Shown here one piece after another: positions 27,325-36,856 of a stretch of DNA of 64,000 nt. The stretch lies in NCBI GenBank assembly GCA_963725895.1, contig CAVSAJ010000003.1, positions 992,001-1,056,000 of the forward strand. The letters are read 5' to 3'. The position numbers and the translations under genes were made by a program. How positions within the stretch are numbered: the first letter of the stretch is position 1; every line of letters starts with the position of its first letter. Below the pieces are notes generated by a model. It saw only the letters and a list, made by a program, of their open reading frames with translations. It was not told the origin of the DNA and did no database searches. The stretch comes from Bog-473 sp963725895. GTDB taxonomy: Bacteria; Actinomycetota; Acidimicrobiia; Acidimicrobiales; RAAP-2.

Positions 27325-28358
27325 TGCGCGGGCGGGCGCGACGAGTCGCCGCGACATTTCCCCTCGCCGCACTCGCGCTCATCGTCGCGGCGTGCGGCGG
27401 GACAACCGGAGGCTCGAGCGCGCCGAGCGCGTCCACGACCGCACACTCGGCGACGTCGACAACGGCACACGCGACGACGTCGACGACGGCTGCTCCCGCG
27501 GGCGCCTGGTCCAAGCCGATTCGCGTCGCGCCCGGCACCGACCTCTCGGTCGTCTCATGCGCGGCCGCCGGCGCCTGCCTGATTGGCTCGGCCCAGGGTC
27601 AGACCTACCGGTTGTTCCTCGACAAGGTCAGCGCGCTCGGGCCACCGCTTCCTTCGCCGTCACCGCAGGGGGCGTCATATCTGTCCTGTGGCACCACGAC
27701 CTTCTGCGCCGCGGCGCCCAACACGAACCAGGTCGCCTTCTTCAACGGGAGCACGTGGCAGCCGCCGGCGACGCTGTCCGCCGCACAGGGCATCACGTCG
27801 ATCGACTGTACGGGACCCACGTTCTGCATCACCATCGACGGCGAAGGCAACTCGTTCCGTTACGACGGCAGTGGCTGGTCCGGCAATCTGGGGGCCTGGG
27901 GTTCGGCCAACCAGATCTCCTGTGTCTCAGCGAGCTTCTGCATCGCCGCCGAGGGCGGCCCGTCGGTGTGGAACGGCAGCATGTGGACCCAGCCCAGCGA
28001 CGTCGACACCCAGGGCCAGCTGAATTCGGTGTCGTGTGCCTCGACCACGTTCTGCATCATCGTCGACAGCAACGGCGACGTTCTGACTTGGAACGGCCAG
28101 GGCTTCACCGCGCCGATGCCGATCGCCACCGAGTCGGCGATCACCGGGACCAACGCGTCGGGTCTCACGTCGGTCTCGTGCCCGACCGTGACCTTCTGCC
28201 AGGCTGTCGACTCCCTGGGTCGGGTGTTCGCCTGGAACGGCACGGCGTGGAGCGCGGGCACCCTCATCGACAACGGGCACGCGCTGACCAGCATTTCGTG
28301 CCCGACGCCCGCATACTGTGTGGCGGTCGACCGCGCCGGCAACGCGTTCGTCTCGTAG
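27324..28358 (+). CDS. lipoprotein with repeated SCxxxxFC motifs
   Basis: 344 residues. Signal peptide with lipobox IVAAC near residue 24, then a Ser/Thr/Ala-rich spacer. The mature domain has about six ~45-residue repeats with the pattern (S/D)C(x)3-5FC followed by VDxxGxVxxWNG, for example SVSCASTTFCIIVDSNGD. Repeat size and the WNG turn suggest a beta-propeller in which each blade carries a cysteine pair. The GTG start overlaps the Lrp stop codon, implying coupled translation. Sensing or binding at the cell surface is inference. Confidence 0.7.
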   Translation: MRGRARRVAATFPLAALALIVAACGGTTGGSSAPSASTTAHSATSTTAHATTSTTAAPAGAWSKPIRVAPGTDLSVVSCAAAGACLIGSAQGQTYRLFLDKVSALGPPLPSPSPQGASYLSCGTTTFCAAAPNTNQVAFFNGSTWQPPATLSAAQGITSIDCTGPTFCITIDGEGNSFRYDGSGWSGNLGAWGSANQISCVSASFCIAAEGGPSVWNGSMWTQPSDVDTQGQLNSVSCASTTFCIIVDSNGDVLTWNGQGFTAPMPIATESAITGTNASGLTSVSCPTVTFCQAVDSLGRVFAWNGTAWSAGTLIDNGHALTSISCPTPAYCVAVDRAGNAFVS

Positions 28359-28963
28359 CTACCAGGCGGCGAGTGAGGGTGGGTCCCCGCGCCCGATGAC
28401 CCACGCGAGCAGCTCGCCCGGGTCGGTCCGCTCGGCGAGGCGGGGGAGTTCCCGCGGCAGCCACGCCGCCACCAGGTCCGCCGGCAGCGGCACCGGGACG
28501 AGCCCGAGGTCGCCGTGGTGCACCACCACCTCGCGCCACCGCGAGAGCACCGCGTCGCGCGACGTCTCGACGACCCCGCGTGAGGAGCGGGAGGGGGCGT
28601 CCCACGCCGCGGCCGGCAAGGTTTCCATCACCTCGGCCACCGCGTCCGAGGAGCGGGTCACGTCCGCCACCAGCTCGCGCCGCGGCGGCCGGCACCCGCC
28701 TCGATGTCGTCGCGTCGCTGTTCGAGACCGCCCGGGTACTGGTCGCGCAGCTCGCCCCGGGCGGCACCCTCCAGCCGCCACACCACGCTGTCCGCGTTGC
28801 GGGCGACGTGGGAGAGCAGATGGCCCGCGCTCCACCCGGGCAGGCGGCTCGGCCGGCGGGCGACGTCGTCGGTGAGGCCCTTCAGCGTCTCGTTCAGTGC
28901 GGCCTGCGCTGCGACGCAACCGCGCACCCAGACGGCAGGCCGGCCCGTCTCGGGTTCACTCAC
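28359..28963 (-). CDS. mycothiol-dependent maleylpyruvate isomerase family protein, frameshifted
   Basis: About 200 residues across two frames. The first frame has GLTDDVARRPSRLPGWSAGH followed by LLSHVARNADSVVW, typical of the DinB-like mycothiol-dependent isomerase N-terminal domain, where the His is a metal ligand. The second has the C-terminal VVVHHGDLG region. The junction is near 28690 and here behaves as a one-base loss (or two gains), unlike most other shifts in the window. The GTG start overlaps the upstream stop (GTGA). No neighbouring gentisate pathway is visible, so the substrate is open. Confidence 0.65.
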
Positions 28964-30351
28964 TTGGCCGGGATGGCTGACTGTCCGTCGAGCATGTCGG
29001 CCATGACGGCCCGGATGAACTCCGCGGCCTCGTCGGTCATGCCGCCGGCCACGCCGCCATAGATCGCCCCCGACCTGGGCGCCTCCGCGGCGTGGTCCTT
29101 GGCGTAGGCCACGGCGTCGGCCAGGTCGGCCGCGAACTCAGAGACGACCTCGGGCTGGGTCTGGGGCCGGGTGACCGCCATGTGCAGCGCGTTGGGGTAC
29201 TGCTGGCCGTTGAAGCGCCAGCCTCTCGTCCGCATGAAGTCGTTGACGTGGTAGATGTCGAACTCGTCGGACGTGAAGGAGAAGAGGAAGGTCGGGCGGC
29301 CGACGAGCCGCAGCTCAGGGTGGGTCCTCACGGCGTCCTGCATGGCGGAGGACGTCTCGAAGATCTGGCGCGCATAGCCGAGATATCCCTCATGGCCCAG
29401 CTGCACCATGGCCGCCCAGGTCGCGGCGATCAACCCGCCCGAGCGCGAGCCCTCGATGCCCGGCGAGGTGTACTTCCCGCCGCTCCAGTCCGTCAGGTAG
29501 AAGTACTGCGCGTTGCGCAGCGCCTTGGAGCGGAAGGTGAGGACCGACGACCCCTTGAAGGCGTACCCGTATTTGTGGGTGTCCGCTGACATGGAGGTCA
29601 CCCCCGGCACGGCGTAATCGAAGGCTTCGATGTCGTAGCCGAGCTCGCGGCCGAAGGGCAGGATGAAGCCGCCCAGGCAGGCATCGACGTGGAGCCCGAC
29701 CTCGCGCTCGAGTGCGAGGTCGGAGAGGTCGGCGATCCCGTCCACCGTGCCGTAGCCGTAGTTGCAGGCTGACCCGATGAGCGCCACGGTCTGGTCGTCC
29801 ATGTGGTCGCGCACCCAATCCACGTCGACCTGGGTGCTCACAGGGTCGACCGGGGCGCGCCGCAGCTCGACCCCGAACAGGTGGCACGCCTTGTCGAAGG
29901 CAGGATGGGCCGTCTCGGGCTTGATGACGTTGGGCGCGGTGATGCCGCGCTGGAGGCCGTGCTCGCGGTAGGCCAGGACCGCGTGGAGGATGCTGCCGGT
30001 CCCGCCCGTGGTGACCAGTCCGCACGGCTCGCCGCCCGCGGTGCGAGCCTCGTCTCCCGATTGCAGGCTGAGGGTCATCGCGATGATCTCCGCCTCGAAC
30101 TTCGTCGCGCTCGGACACATGTCTCGCTGGAGCACGTTCACGTGTGCGAAGAGCCCGAAGGCCTCGTTCATGAAGTGGTAGTGGTCGTGGTCGCCGCAGT
30201 ACATGGTGCCCGAGCACTTCCCGGTCTCCCAGAACGCGTCCTCCTCGCCGGCCATGGCGCGCAACTCCGCCAGGACCTCCTCCCGGCTCGTGCCGTGGGC
30301 GGGGAGTGAGCGATTGACGGCGAAGCGGTCTGCGTAGGGGTAGTCGCTCAT
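28960..30351 (-). CDS. PLP-dependent lyase/decarboxylase, sphingosine-1-phosphate lyase-like
   Basis: About 463 residues of the group II decarboxylase fold. SADTHKYGYAFKGSSVL contains the PLP-binding lysine, HVDACLGGFILPF the conserved Asp pairing with the pyridine nitrogen, and VTTGGTGSILHAVLA the phosphate-binding loop. The pattern is closer to S1P lyase than to GadB. ATG at 30351 has AAGGAGG eight bases upstream, one of the clearest ribosome-binding sites in the window. No membrane segment. It is coupled to the mycothiol-type gene. Substrate (long-chain amine phosphate or amino acid) is unresolved. Confidence 0.8.
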   Translation of the reverse strand: MSDYPYADRFAVNRSLPAHGTSREEVLAELRAMAGEEDAFWETGKCSGTMYCGDHDHYHFMNEAFGLFAHVNVLQRDMCPSATKFEAEIIAMTLSLQSGDEARTAGGEPCGLVTTGGTGSILHAVLAYREHGLQRGITAPNVIKPETAHPAFDKACHLFGVELRRAPVDPVSTQVDVDWVRDHMDDQTVALIGSACNYGYGTVDGIADLSDLALEREVGLHVDACLGGFILPFGRELGYDIEAFDYAVPGVTSMSADTHKYGYAFKGSSVLTFRSKALRNAQYFYLTDWSGGKYTSPGIEGSRSGGLIAATWAAMVQLGHEGYLGYARQIFETSSAMQDAVRTHPELRLVGRPTFLFSFTSDEFDIYHVNDFMRTRGWRFNGQQYPNALHMAVTRPQTQPEVVSEFAADLADAVAYAKDHAAEAPRSGAIYGGVAGGMTDEAAEFIRAVMADMLDGQSAIPAK

Positions 30352-30466
30352 GGTGCACGCCTCCTTGGGGCCGGTGCTGCGGCCGCCGGGTCCATCTCGA
30401 CCGCCGTGCCCGAGACTATTCAATTGGGTCGATCCCGCAGACACCCGCGTGGGCGATGATGTCGCG

Positions 30467-32129
30467 ATGCGAGGACCCCGGGTCTTCCTGTCGCTGCATG
30501 GCTACCAGCGCGCCTGGGCGAGCGCGGACCTGGTGGCCGGGGTCACCCTCCTCGTCATCGCCGTGCCCGAACAGCTGGCAACCTCCAGATTGGCCGGGAT
30601 GCCCCCGATCACAGGGTTCTACGCGTTCATCGCCGGCACCGTGGTCTTCGCACTGCTCGGTTCCAATCCGCAGATGTCGGTGGGCGGCGACTCGACCATC
30701 GCACCGCTGTTCGCCGCAGGCGTCACCGCGCTTGCCGCCACGGGTTCGCCCCACTACATCGCCTTGGTCGGCATCTTGGCCGTCATGGTCGGAGCGATGG
30801 TCATGGTGGTGAGCCTGCTTCGCCTCGGGTGGATCGCAGAGTTTCTCTCGACGCCGATCGTCACCGGCTTTCTCTCCGGGGTGGCGGTGATCATCATCGT
30901 GCACCAGTTACCCGACTTCCTCGGGATCCCGGCCGCCTCGGGTAGCAACCAGGACCGCTTCGCCCACCTGATCACCCATCTGGGCGATGCCAACGGCCCG
31001 ACAGTGGCCCTCGGCCTCGGCGTCCTGTTCGTGATGGCAACGAGCGCACGGCTCGACCGGCGCATTCCGGGCGCGCTGATCGGGATGGTCGTCTCGACGG
31101 CCCTGGTGGCCGCGCTCGATCTGCAGGCGCACGGCGTGGCCGTCCTCGGTCCGATAAAGACGGGCGCGCCGACAGTCGGTCTGACCGGACTGTCCTGGTC
31201 GGCCGTGGAGAGCCTGGCGCCGCTCGCCGCGGTCGTCGCGCTCGTCGTCATCACCCAGACCGCGGCGACGACGCGTGCCTTCGCGGAGCAGGGTGGCTAC
31301 GACATCGACGCCGGGCGTGACTTCCTCGCCGTCGGCGCCGGGAGCGTGGTCGCCGGCCTGGCGGGCTCCTTTCCGGTCGACGCCAGCCCGCCCCGGACCG
31401 GTGCCGTGGCATCGGCGGGCGGGCGTACCCAGGCCGGCCTGCTCGGGGCGGCGGCGGTCGTCGTGCTCGTGATCCCGTTCGCGGGCGTGTTCAAGGACGT
31501 GCCGCTGGCGACGCTGGCCGCCGTCCTCATCTTCATCGCGTTGCGCCTCTTCCACATCCACGACCTCGTGGCCATCGCCCGGTTCGACCTCGTGGAGTTC
31601 GCCCTGGCCGCCGTGACGCTGCTCACCGTGGTCCTGATCGGCGTCGAGCAGGGCATCGGCGCGGCGGTCATCCTCGCCATCTTGGACCGGATCCGCCGCG
31701 GCGCCCAGCCTGGCGTCCACGTGCTCGGCCGCGTCGCAGGGCAGCACCAGCTGGACGCCGCTGTCAGCCGACCACGACGCGACGCAACAGCCCGGTGTCC
31801 TGGCCGTCCTCTTCGCCACGCCCATCTGGTACGCCAACGCCGTGCACTTCCGCGAGGAGGTGGAGCACGCACTGGTCCAGCGGCCCTCGACACAGGTGCT
31901 GATTCTCGACGCCATCGGCATGTCGGACCTCGACTTCACGGGCTCGCGGGAGGTCGCCCGGGTCCTCGATACGTGTGACCGGTCCCACATCCGCTTCGGC
32001 GTTGCCCGGGCGGCTGAGCGCGTCCGCCGGTCGATGCGCCGGAGCGGGCTCGAGGCCCGCATCGGCGCCACGCACTTCTACGACACGGTCGACCAGGCGG
32101 TCACGGGTCTTTCGGCTGACCTGTCGTGA
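30467..32129 (+). CDS. SulP family anion transporter with STAS domain, frameshifted
   Basis: About 553 residues after repair. The membrane part starts with DLVAGVTLLVIAVPEQLATS and GMPPITGFYAFIAGTVVFAL, typical of SulP permeases for sulfate or bicarbonate, and has 10-12 hydrophobic segments. The C-terminal STAS domain (LILDAIGMSDLDFTGSREV) is in the next frame from about 31740, where one surplus G in the codons after GRVAG would restore continuity. The 3' end overlaps the convergent EEP gene by 29 bases. Anion specificity cannot be read; sulfate would suit the sulfotransferase and sulfatase elsewhere in the window. Confidence 0.8.
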
Positions 32130-32928
32130 CCTCGGCGCGCACGGGACGGTGGTCCGATCCGGCGTGAGCCAAGACGGCGCCGGCCACCGGGCGCAGCGAG
32201 CCGTGCACCAAGATGTGGTCGATCTGGCTGTGCGGCCGCCACGCGGGCCAGGTACGCCCGATGACGGCACGTCGCCAGCCCGGCATGAAGACGCGCACCA
32301 GGGGGCCCCAGGTGTTCATGTCGCCCGCCAGCACCGCATCGGGGCGGGCCGCCGTCCGCAGCGCGCGCCGGAGCTCGGACCAGTTGCGGTGCGAGCCGAG
32401 GTGGAGGTGGGACATATGGGTGCCGATGACCGAGATCGGCCGCCCCTCGGCCTCGATGTCCACGACGACCGCGGCACGCTCGACACGGTCGGCGCGCAGC
32501 ACGGTCATGGGCACGACCCTCGTGTCCTCAATCGGAAGATCCGGCCGAAGAAGCACCGCGATGTTGAACGTGCCGGGTTCGGCCTCCTGCCAGCGCGTCA
32601 GTTCGTGGACACTCTCGGGGAAGGGGCGCACTCCCTCGAGATAGAGCGCACGGTGGTGCGGCGACCAGGCCGGGCGGGCGGCCCACGTGGTCCCGGGCTC
32701 GGGCTGGGGCCGAATGCGCCGCCCACGTCCGATCTCGTGCGTCACGATCTGGTAGCCGAGCGCGCGCGCCGCCTCTTCGGCCTGGCCTTCGGCGCGACCC
32801 TCGGTCGTCCATGACTCCTCGAGCATGATCACGTCGGCCTCGAGGGCGCCGACGGCGGCAACGTAGTCGAAGGGCCTGCCCCACCCGTCCATTCCGCAGT
32901 GCATGTTGAAGTTGGCGATGCTGAGCAC
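32101..32928 (-). CDS. endonuclease/exonuclease/phosphatase family protein
   Basis: 275 residues with the EEP fold pattern: SIANFNMHCG at the N-terminus (Asn), MLEES with the metal-binding Glu, VIGTHMSH, AGDMNTWGP (Asp/Asn) and GSDHRPV at the C-terminus. This family hydrolyses phosphodiesters in nucleic acids or inositol lipids. GTG start at 32928. No signal peptide. Substrate unknown. Confidence 0.85.
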   Translation of the reverse strand: MLSIANFNMHCGMDGWGRPFDYVAAVGALEADVIMLEESWTTEGRAEGQAEEAARALGYQIVTHEIGRGRRIRPQPEPGTTWAARPAWSPHHRALYLEGVRPFPESVHELTRWQEAEPGTFNIAVLLRPDLPIEDTRVVPMTVLRADRVERAAVVVDIEAEGRPISVIGTHMSHLHLGSHRNWSELRRALRTAARPDAVLAGDMNTWGPLVRVFMPGWRRAVIGRTWPAWRPHSQIDHILVHGSLRPVAGAVLAHAGSDHRPVRAEVTTGQPKDP

Positions 32929-32978
32929 GGTCGGCGCGACGATAGGCGGCGCGGGTCGTCACCGGTACGATCGTCGCG

Positions 32979-34154
32979 GTGGCAGCGCGGGACGAGTATC
33001 TGACCCGGCGCCTGCGCCCGTTCACCACGACGATCTTTGCCACGATGACCGAGCTGGCGACCGAGACGGGCGCGCTCAACCTCGGCCAGGGTTTCCCCGA
33101 CGCCGACGGTCCCGAGGAGCTGCGCGAGGTGGCGGTCGCCGCCATCCGGGCCGGTCGGAACCAGTACCCGCCGGGCGGGGGCGTCTCCGAGCTGCGCCGC
33201 GCCGTGGCGGCGCACCAACGTGCGTGGTACGGGCTGGAGCTGAACCCCGACACCGAGGTGCTCGCGACCGTCGGCGCCACGGAGGCCATCGCGGCCACGC
33301 TGCTCGCCTTGTGCGAACCGGGGGACGAGGTCGTGATGTTCGAGCCGACCTACGACTCCTACGCGGCGGCGGCCGCCATGGCCGGCGCGGTGCCGCGACT
33401 GGTCCGCCTGCACCCGCCCGACTGGCGCTTCCATGCAGACGAGCTGGCGGCCGCGTTCGGGCCGCGCACCAAGCTGGTGCTGCTCAACACGCCACACAAC
33501 CCGACGGGCAAGGTGTTCTCGCCCGCCGAGCTGGACCAGGTCGCCGCGCTGTGCCTGGCCCACGACGTCCTGGCGGTCACCGACGAGGTCTACGAGCACC
33601 TGGTCTTCGACGGCACCCATGTCCCCCTGGCCACGCTGCCGGGCATGGCAGAGCGCACCGTGACCATCTCCTCGGGCGGCAAGACCTTCTCCTTTACGGG
33701 TTGGAAGGTGGGATGGGCGTGTGCCGCCGCGCCGTTGGTCGCCGCGGTGCGCGCGGCCAAGCAATTCCTGACCTATACGAGTCCGGCTCCGTTCCAGCTG
33801 GCGGTGGCGCACGGCCTGGGCTATCCCCCCGAGGCCATGCGGGCGTTCGCCGGCGAGCTGGCCGCCAAGCGGGACATGCTCTGCGACGGGCTGGCCCGCT
33901 TGGGCTACGAGGTCTACCGGCCGGCGGCCACCTACTTCGCCACGACCGACATCGCGCCGGTCGCGCCGGGGCTCAGCGCACAGGAGTTCTGTCTATCCCT
34001 GCCGCGCCGTTGCGGGGTGGTCGCCATTCCGAGCTCCGTCTTCTACGACCCGGCCGATCCCGACGCCGGCAGGACGCTGGTGCGCTGGGCCTTCTGCAAG
34101 CACGAGCGCGTCCTGCACGACGCGCTGGGCCGCTTAGCATCGTGGTCACCATGA
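32979..34154 (+). CDS. class I/II aminotransferase
   Basis: 391 residues, fold type I. TVTISSGGKTFSFTGWKVGW contains the PLP lysine and the downstream Lys/Trp; LLNTPHNPTGKVF holds the conserved Asn; VTDEVYEHLVFDG the Asp/Tyr. The NLGQGFPDADGPE start resembles kynurenine/glutamine aminotransferases and DapC-like enzymes. GTG start. The TGA overlaps the ATG of the PhzF gene (ATGA). First gene of a six-gene run. Confidence 0.88.
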   Translation: MAARDEYLTRRLRPFTTTIFATMTELATETGALNLGQGFPDADGPEELREVAVAAIRAGRNQYPPGGGVSELRRAVAAHQRAWYGLELNPDTEVLATVGATEAIAATLLALCEPGDEVVMFEPTYDSYAAAAAMAGAVPRLVRLHPPDWRFHADELAAAFGPRTKLVLLNTPHNPTGKVFSPAELDQVAALCLAHDVLAVTDEVYEHLVFDGTHVPLATLPGMAERTVTISSGGKTFSFTGWKVGWACAAAPLVAAVRAAKQFLTYTSPAPFQLAVAHGLGYPPEAMRAFAGELAAKRDMLCDGLARLGYEVYRPAATYFATTDIAPVAPGLSAQEFCLSLPRRCGVVAIPSSVFYDPADPDAGRTLVRWAFCKHERVLHDALGRLASWSP

Positions 34155-34948
34155 CCATCCCGCTCACCTGGGTCGACGCCTTCAGCGACGTCGCCTTCGG
34201 CGGTAACCCGGCCGGCGTCTGCCTGCTCGACGAACCGCTCGATGACGCCGCGATGCAGTCGATCGCCTTCGAGCTCGGCATCTCGGAGGTCGCGTACCTC
34301 ACCCGCACCGACGACCCCACCACGTTCGGGTTGCGCTGGTTCTCGCCGGCGACCGAGATCGACCTCTGCGGCCATGCCACCTTGGCGTCGGCCCACGCGT
34401 TGCGCGAGGGCGGCGTCGTCGACGGCAGCGCGCCCCTGACCTTCCACACCCGCAGCGGCCCGCTGCATGCCGCGTTCGACGGGAGCCGGATCGAGTTGGA
34501 CTTCCCGGCCGACCCGGTGGTGCCCGCCCCGTTGCCTGAGCAGCTGTTGGAGCAGTGGCGCGAGGTGGTGGTCATGAGCGGATCGACTGCGTTCTTCGCC
34601 TTTGTCGCGCTCTCGTCCGCCGAGGCGGTGGCCGGCTACGTCCCGGACCTTGCCGCCATCGCGGCGGCCGGCGCCAAGGCGTTGCTGCTGACCGCGGCGG
34701 CGGAGCCGGGATCGGGAGCCGACTACGTGCTGCGCGTGTTCGGCCCCAACGTCGGGATCGACGAGGACCCTGCGACGGGGTCGGCCCAGTGTGTGGCGGG
34801 CCCGTACTGGGCATCGGAGCTGGGCCGCGAGTCCCTGGTCGCCCGGCAGCTCTCGGCGCGTGGCGCCACCCTCTACGTGCGACCCGCCGGCGATCGGGTC
34901 CGCATCGCCGGCCACGCCACCACAGTGCTCACCGGGCACCTGTGCTAA
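34151..34948 (+). CDS. PhzF family isomerase
   Basis: 265 residues. WVDAFSDVAFGGNPAGVCLL and ISEVAYLTR with the catalytic Glu, plus DEDPATGSAQCV near the C-terminus, are PhzF hallmarks (diaminopimelate-epimerase fold). The size is typical. No phenazine genes are nearby, so this is one of the many PhzF homologues without known substrate. Translationally coupled to the aminotransferase by a 4-base overlap. Confidence 0.88.
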   Translation: MTIPLTWVDAFSDVAFGGNPAGVCLLDEPLDDAAMQSIAFELGISEVAYLTRTDDPTTFGLRWFSPATEIDLCGHATLASAHALREGGVVDGSAPLTFHTRSGPLHAAFDGSRIELDFPADPVVPAPLPEQLLEQWREVVVMSGSTAFFAFVALSSAEAVAGYVPDLAAIAAAGAKALLLTAAAEPGSGADYVLRVFGPNVGIDEDPATGSAQCVAGPYWASELGRESLVARQLSARGATLYVRPAGDRVRIAGHATTVLTGHLC

Positions 34949-34959
34949 GGAGTCTCACC

Positions 34960-35499
34960 ATGGGCGTCTCCAGGGCGGACCTGCGAGCCCTGGTCGTTGG
35001 CCACGAGGCCACGTCGCCGCGTGAGGAGGCGGCCCGCGAGCGCTTCCTGGCCGAGCTCGAGGTCCTCGACTCGCCGTGCGACGAGCACGTCTCGCCGACA
35101 CACGTGACGGCGTCGGGCATCGTCGTCGGCCCTCGCGGGACGGTGCTGCACTTGCACAAACGCCTGGGAATCTGGATGCAGCCCGGCGGCCACATCGACG
35201 CCGGCGAGACGCCCGCCACCGCGGCGCAGCGCGAGGCCACCGAGGAACTGGGCCTGGCCGTCGAGCATCCCTCGGCCGGACCGCGGCTCATCCACCTCGA
35301 CGTCCACGAGGCCGCGCTCGGCCACACCCACCTCGACCTGCGCTACCTCCTGCTCGGCGACGACGCCGACCCCACCCCGCCGCCGGGGGAGAGCCCCGAC
35401 GCCCGCTGGTGCGACTGGGACGAAGCCATCGCCATGGCCGACCCGGCGCTCGTCGACGCGTTGCCGCTGGCCCGCGCCGCCTACGAGGGTCGGCAGTGA
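34960..35499 (+). CDS. Nudix hydrolase
   Basis: 179 residues. The Nudix box is GGHIDAGETPATAAQREATE followed by ELGL, matching GX5EX7REUXEEXGU. An ~45-residue extension precedes it. ATG at 34960 has AAGGAG eight bases upstream, and the gene begins 11 bases after the PhzF stop. Members hydrolyse nucleoside diphosphates linked to other moieties; target unknown. The TGA overlaps the GTG of the next gene. Confidence 0.9.
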   Translation: MGVSRADLRALVVGHEATSPREEAARERFLAELEVLDSPCDEHVSPTHVTASGIVVGPRGTVLHLHKRLGIWMQPGGHIDAGETPATAAQREATEELGLAVEHPSAGPRLIHLDVHEAALGHTHLDLRYLLLGDDADPTPPPGESPDARWCDWDEAIAMADPALVDALPLARAAYEGRQ

Positions 35500-36216
35500 C
35501 CGAGGTCCTCGACCACCTGCTCGCGGTGCAGGACCTCGACACGTCCATCACCCAGCTCCAGCATCGTCGCGACGCGTTGGGTGAGACGATGGGGCTGGTG
35601 CCCGTGGAGGCGCAGCTGCGCGCGCTGGCGATCGAGGAGGCCGACGCGGCGGCGCGGCGTGGCGCGCTGGTGGCCACGCAGAAGGAGCTCGAGGAACAGA
35701 TCGCAGGAATCACCGAGCGGCGCGACGCCATCGAGCAGCGCATGTACGCCGCCACCAGCTCGTCGGGCCGCGACCTCCAGGCGATGAACGAGGAGGTGCG
35801 TCACCTGACCGACCGGCGGGCACAGCTCGAGGAGCAAGAGCTGGTCGTCATGCTCGACCAGGAGCCGATCGACGCGGAGCTCCGGAGTCTGGGCGAGCGC
35901 AAGGCGCCGCTCGAGCGCCAGGTCGACGAGCTGCGCGGGCAGGTCGCCGAGCAACAGCGCGCCATCGACGCCGAACTGGCCTCGGCGATCGGGTCCCGCG
36001 CGGCAGGAGGCTGCACTGCTTCCGACGGCGCTGGCGGATCGCTACGAGACACTGCGCGCCCGCTTGAAGGGGACCGGCGCCGCCCGCCTCATCAAGAACC
36101 GGTGCGACGGGTGTCACCTCGAGCTGTCCTCGGTGGAGGTCGAGAAGATCCGCGCCCTGCCACCGGGCGAGATCGCCACCTGCGAGCAGTGCGGGCGCAT
36201 CCTCGTGCCCGTCTGA
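35496..36216 (+). CDS. C4-type zinc-ribbon, coiled-coil protein (CT398-like), frameshifted
   Basis: About 239 residues. A long charged coiled coil (residues about 1-165, for example VRHLTDRRAQLEEQELVVML) is followed by a zinc ribbon with CDGCHLELSS and CEQCGRIL. The ribbon lies in the next frame: continuity between AELASAIG and EEAALLPTALADRYETLRAR is restored by removing one base near 35995-36003. It matches mycobacterial proteins encoded beside an RNase H/phosphatase gene; here the histidine phosphatase directly follows, so the pairing is kept. Molecular role not established. Confidence 0.75.
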
Positions 36217-36228
36217 GCGCATGCGACC

Positions 36229-36856
36229 GTGCTGATCCTGATCCGCCACGGGGAGTCCGTGGCCAACGCGCAGGGCCTTCTGCTCGGGCGTACCGACGCC
36301 GAGTTGACCGAGACAGGCCGCGCCCAAGTGCGCGGCGGCGCGCGCGCTGGTGACCGAGCCGGTCACCGAGGTGCGCACCAGTCCACTCGCCCGCGCCCGT
36401 GACACGGCGGCGCTCCTCGACCTCGGCCCGCCCCCCGCCGTCGACGACCGCTGGATCGAGGTCGACTACGGGGAATACGAGTGCCAGCCCCTCGGCGGCA
36501 TCCCCGCCGAGGTGTGGCGGCGCTGGCGCGAGGACCGCGACTTCCGGCCCGAGGGCGGCGAGACGCTGGCCGAGGTCGACGAGCGCGTCACGGCCGCCTG
36601 TGTGGAGCTCTTCGCACGCGACGGCGCCGGTGCGCGTCGCGCGGACGGCGACGTCGTCGTGGTGAGCCACGTGACCCCAATTAAGGCGGCCGTGGCCTGG
36701 GCGCTCGGGACCTGGGATCTGTATTGGCGCCTCTACCTGCGCACAGCCTCGGTGACCCGCATCGGGTGGAACCGCGACGCGCCCATCCTGCACGGCTACA
36801 ACGAGGTGGCGGTGGCGCCCGCCGCCAGTGGGGCGGCACAATCACCCGGTGCCTGA
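36229..36856 (+). CDS. histidine phosphatase family protein, frameshifted
   Basis: About 209 residues after repair. ILIRHGESVANAQG is the RHG motif with the catalytic His; VVVSHVTPIKAAV holds the second His. The frame changes near 36330, between GRAQVR and ALVTEPVTEVRTSPLARA, equal to one surplus base in a GC-repetitive stretch. The start is the GTG at 36229; the ATG at 36221 runs straight into a stop. Relatives are CobC/GpmB-like. No RNase H domain is fused, unlike the mycobacterial counterpart. Confidence 0.75.

Noticed and set aside
34555..34959. Long N-terminal extension of the Nudix protein
   Set aside because: It lies antiphase within PhzF; the ATG at 34960 has a proper AAGGAG ribosome-binding site.
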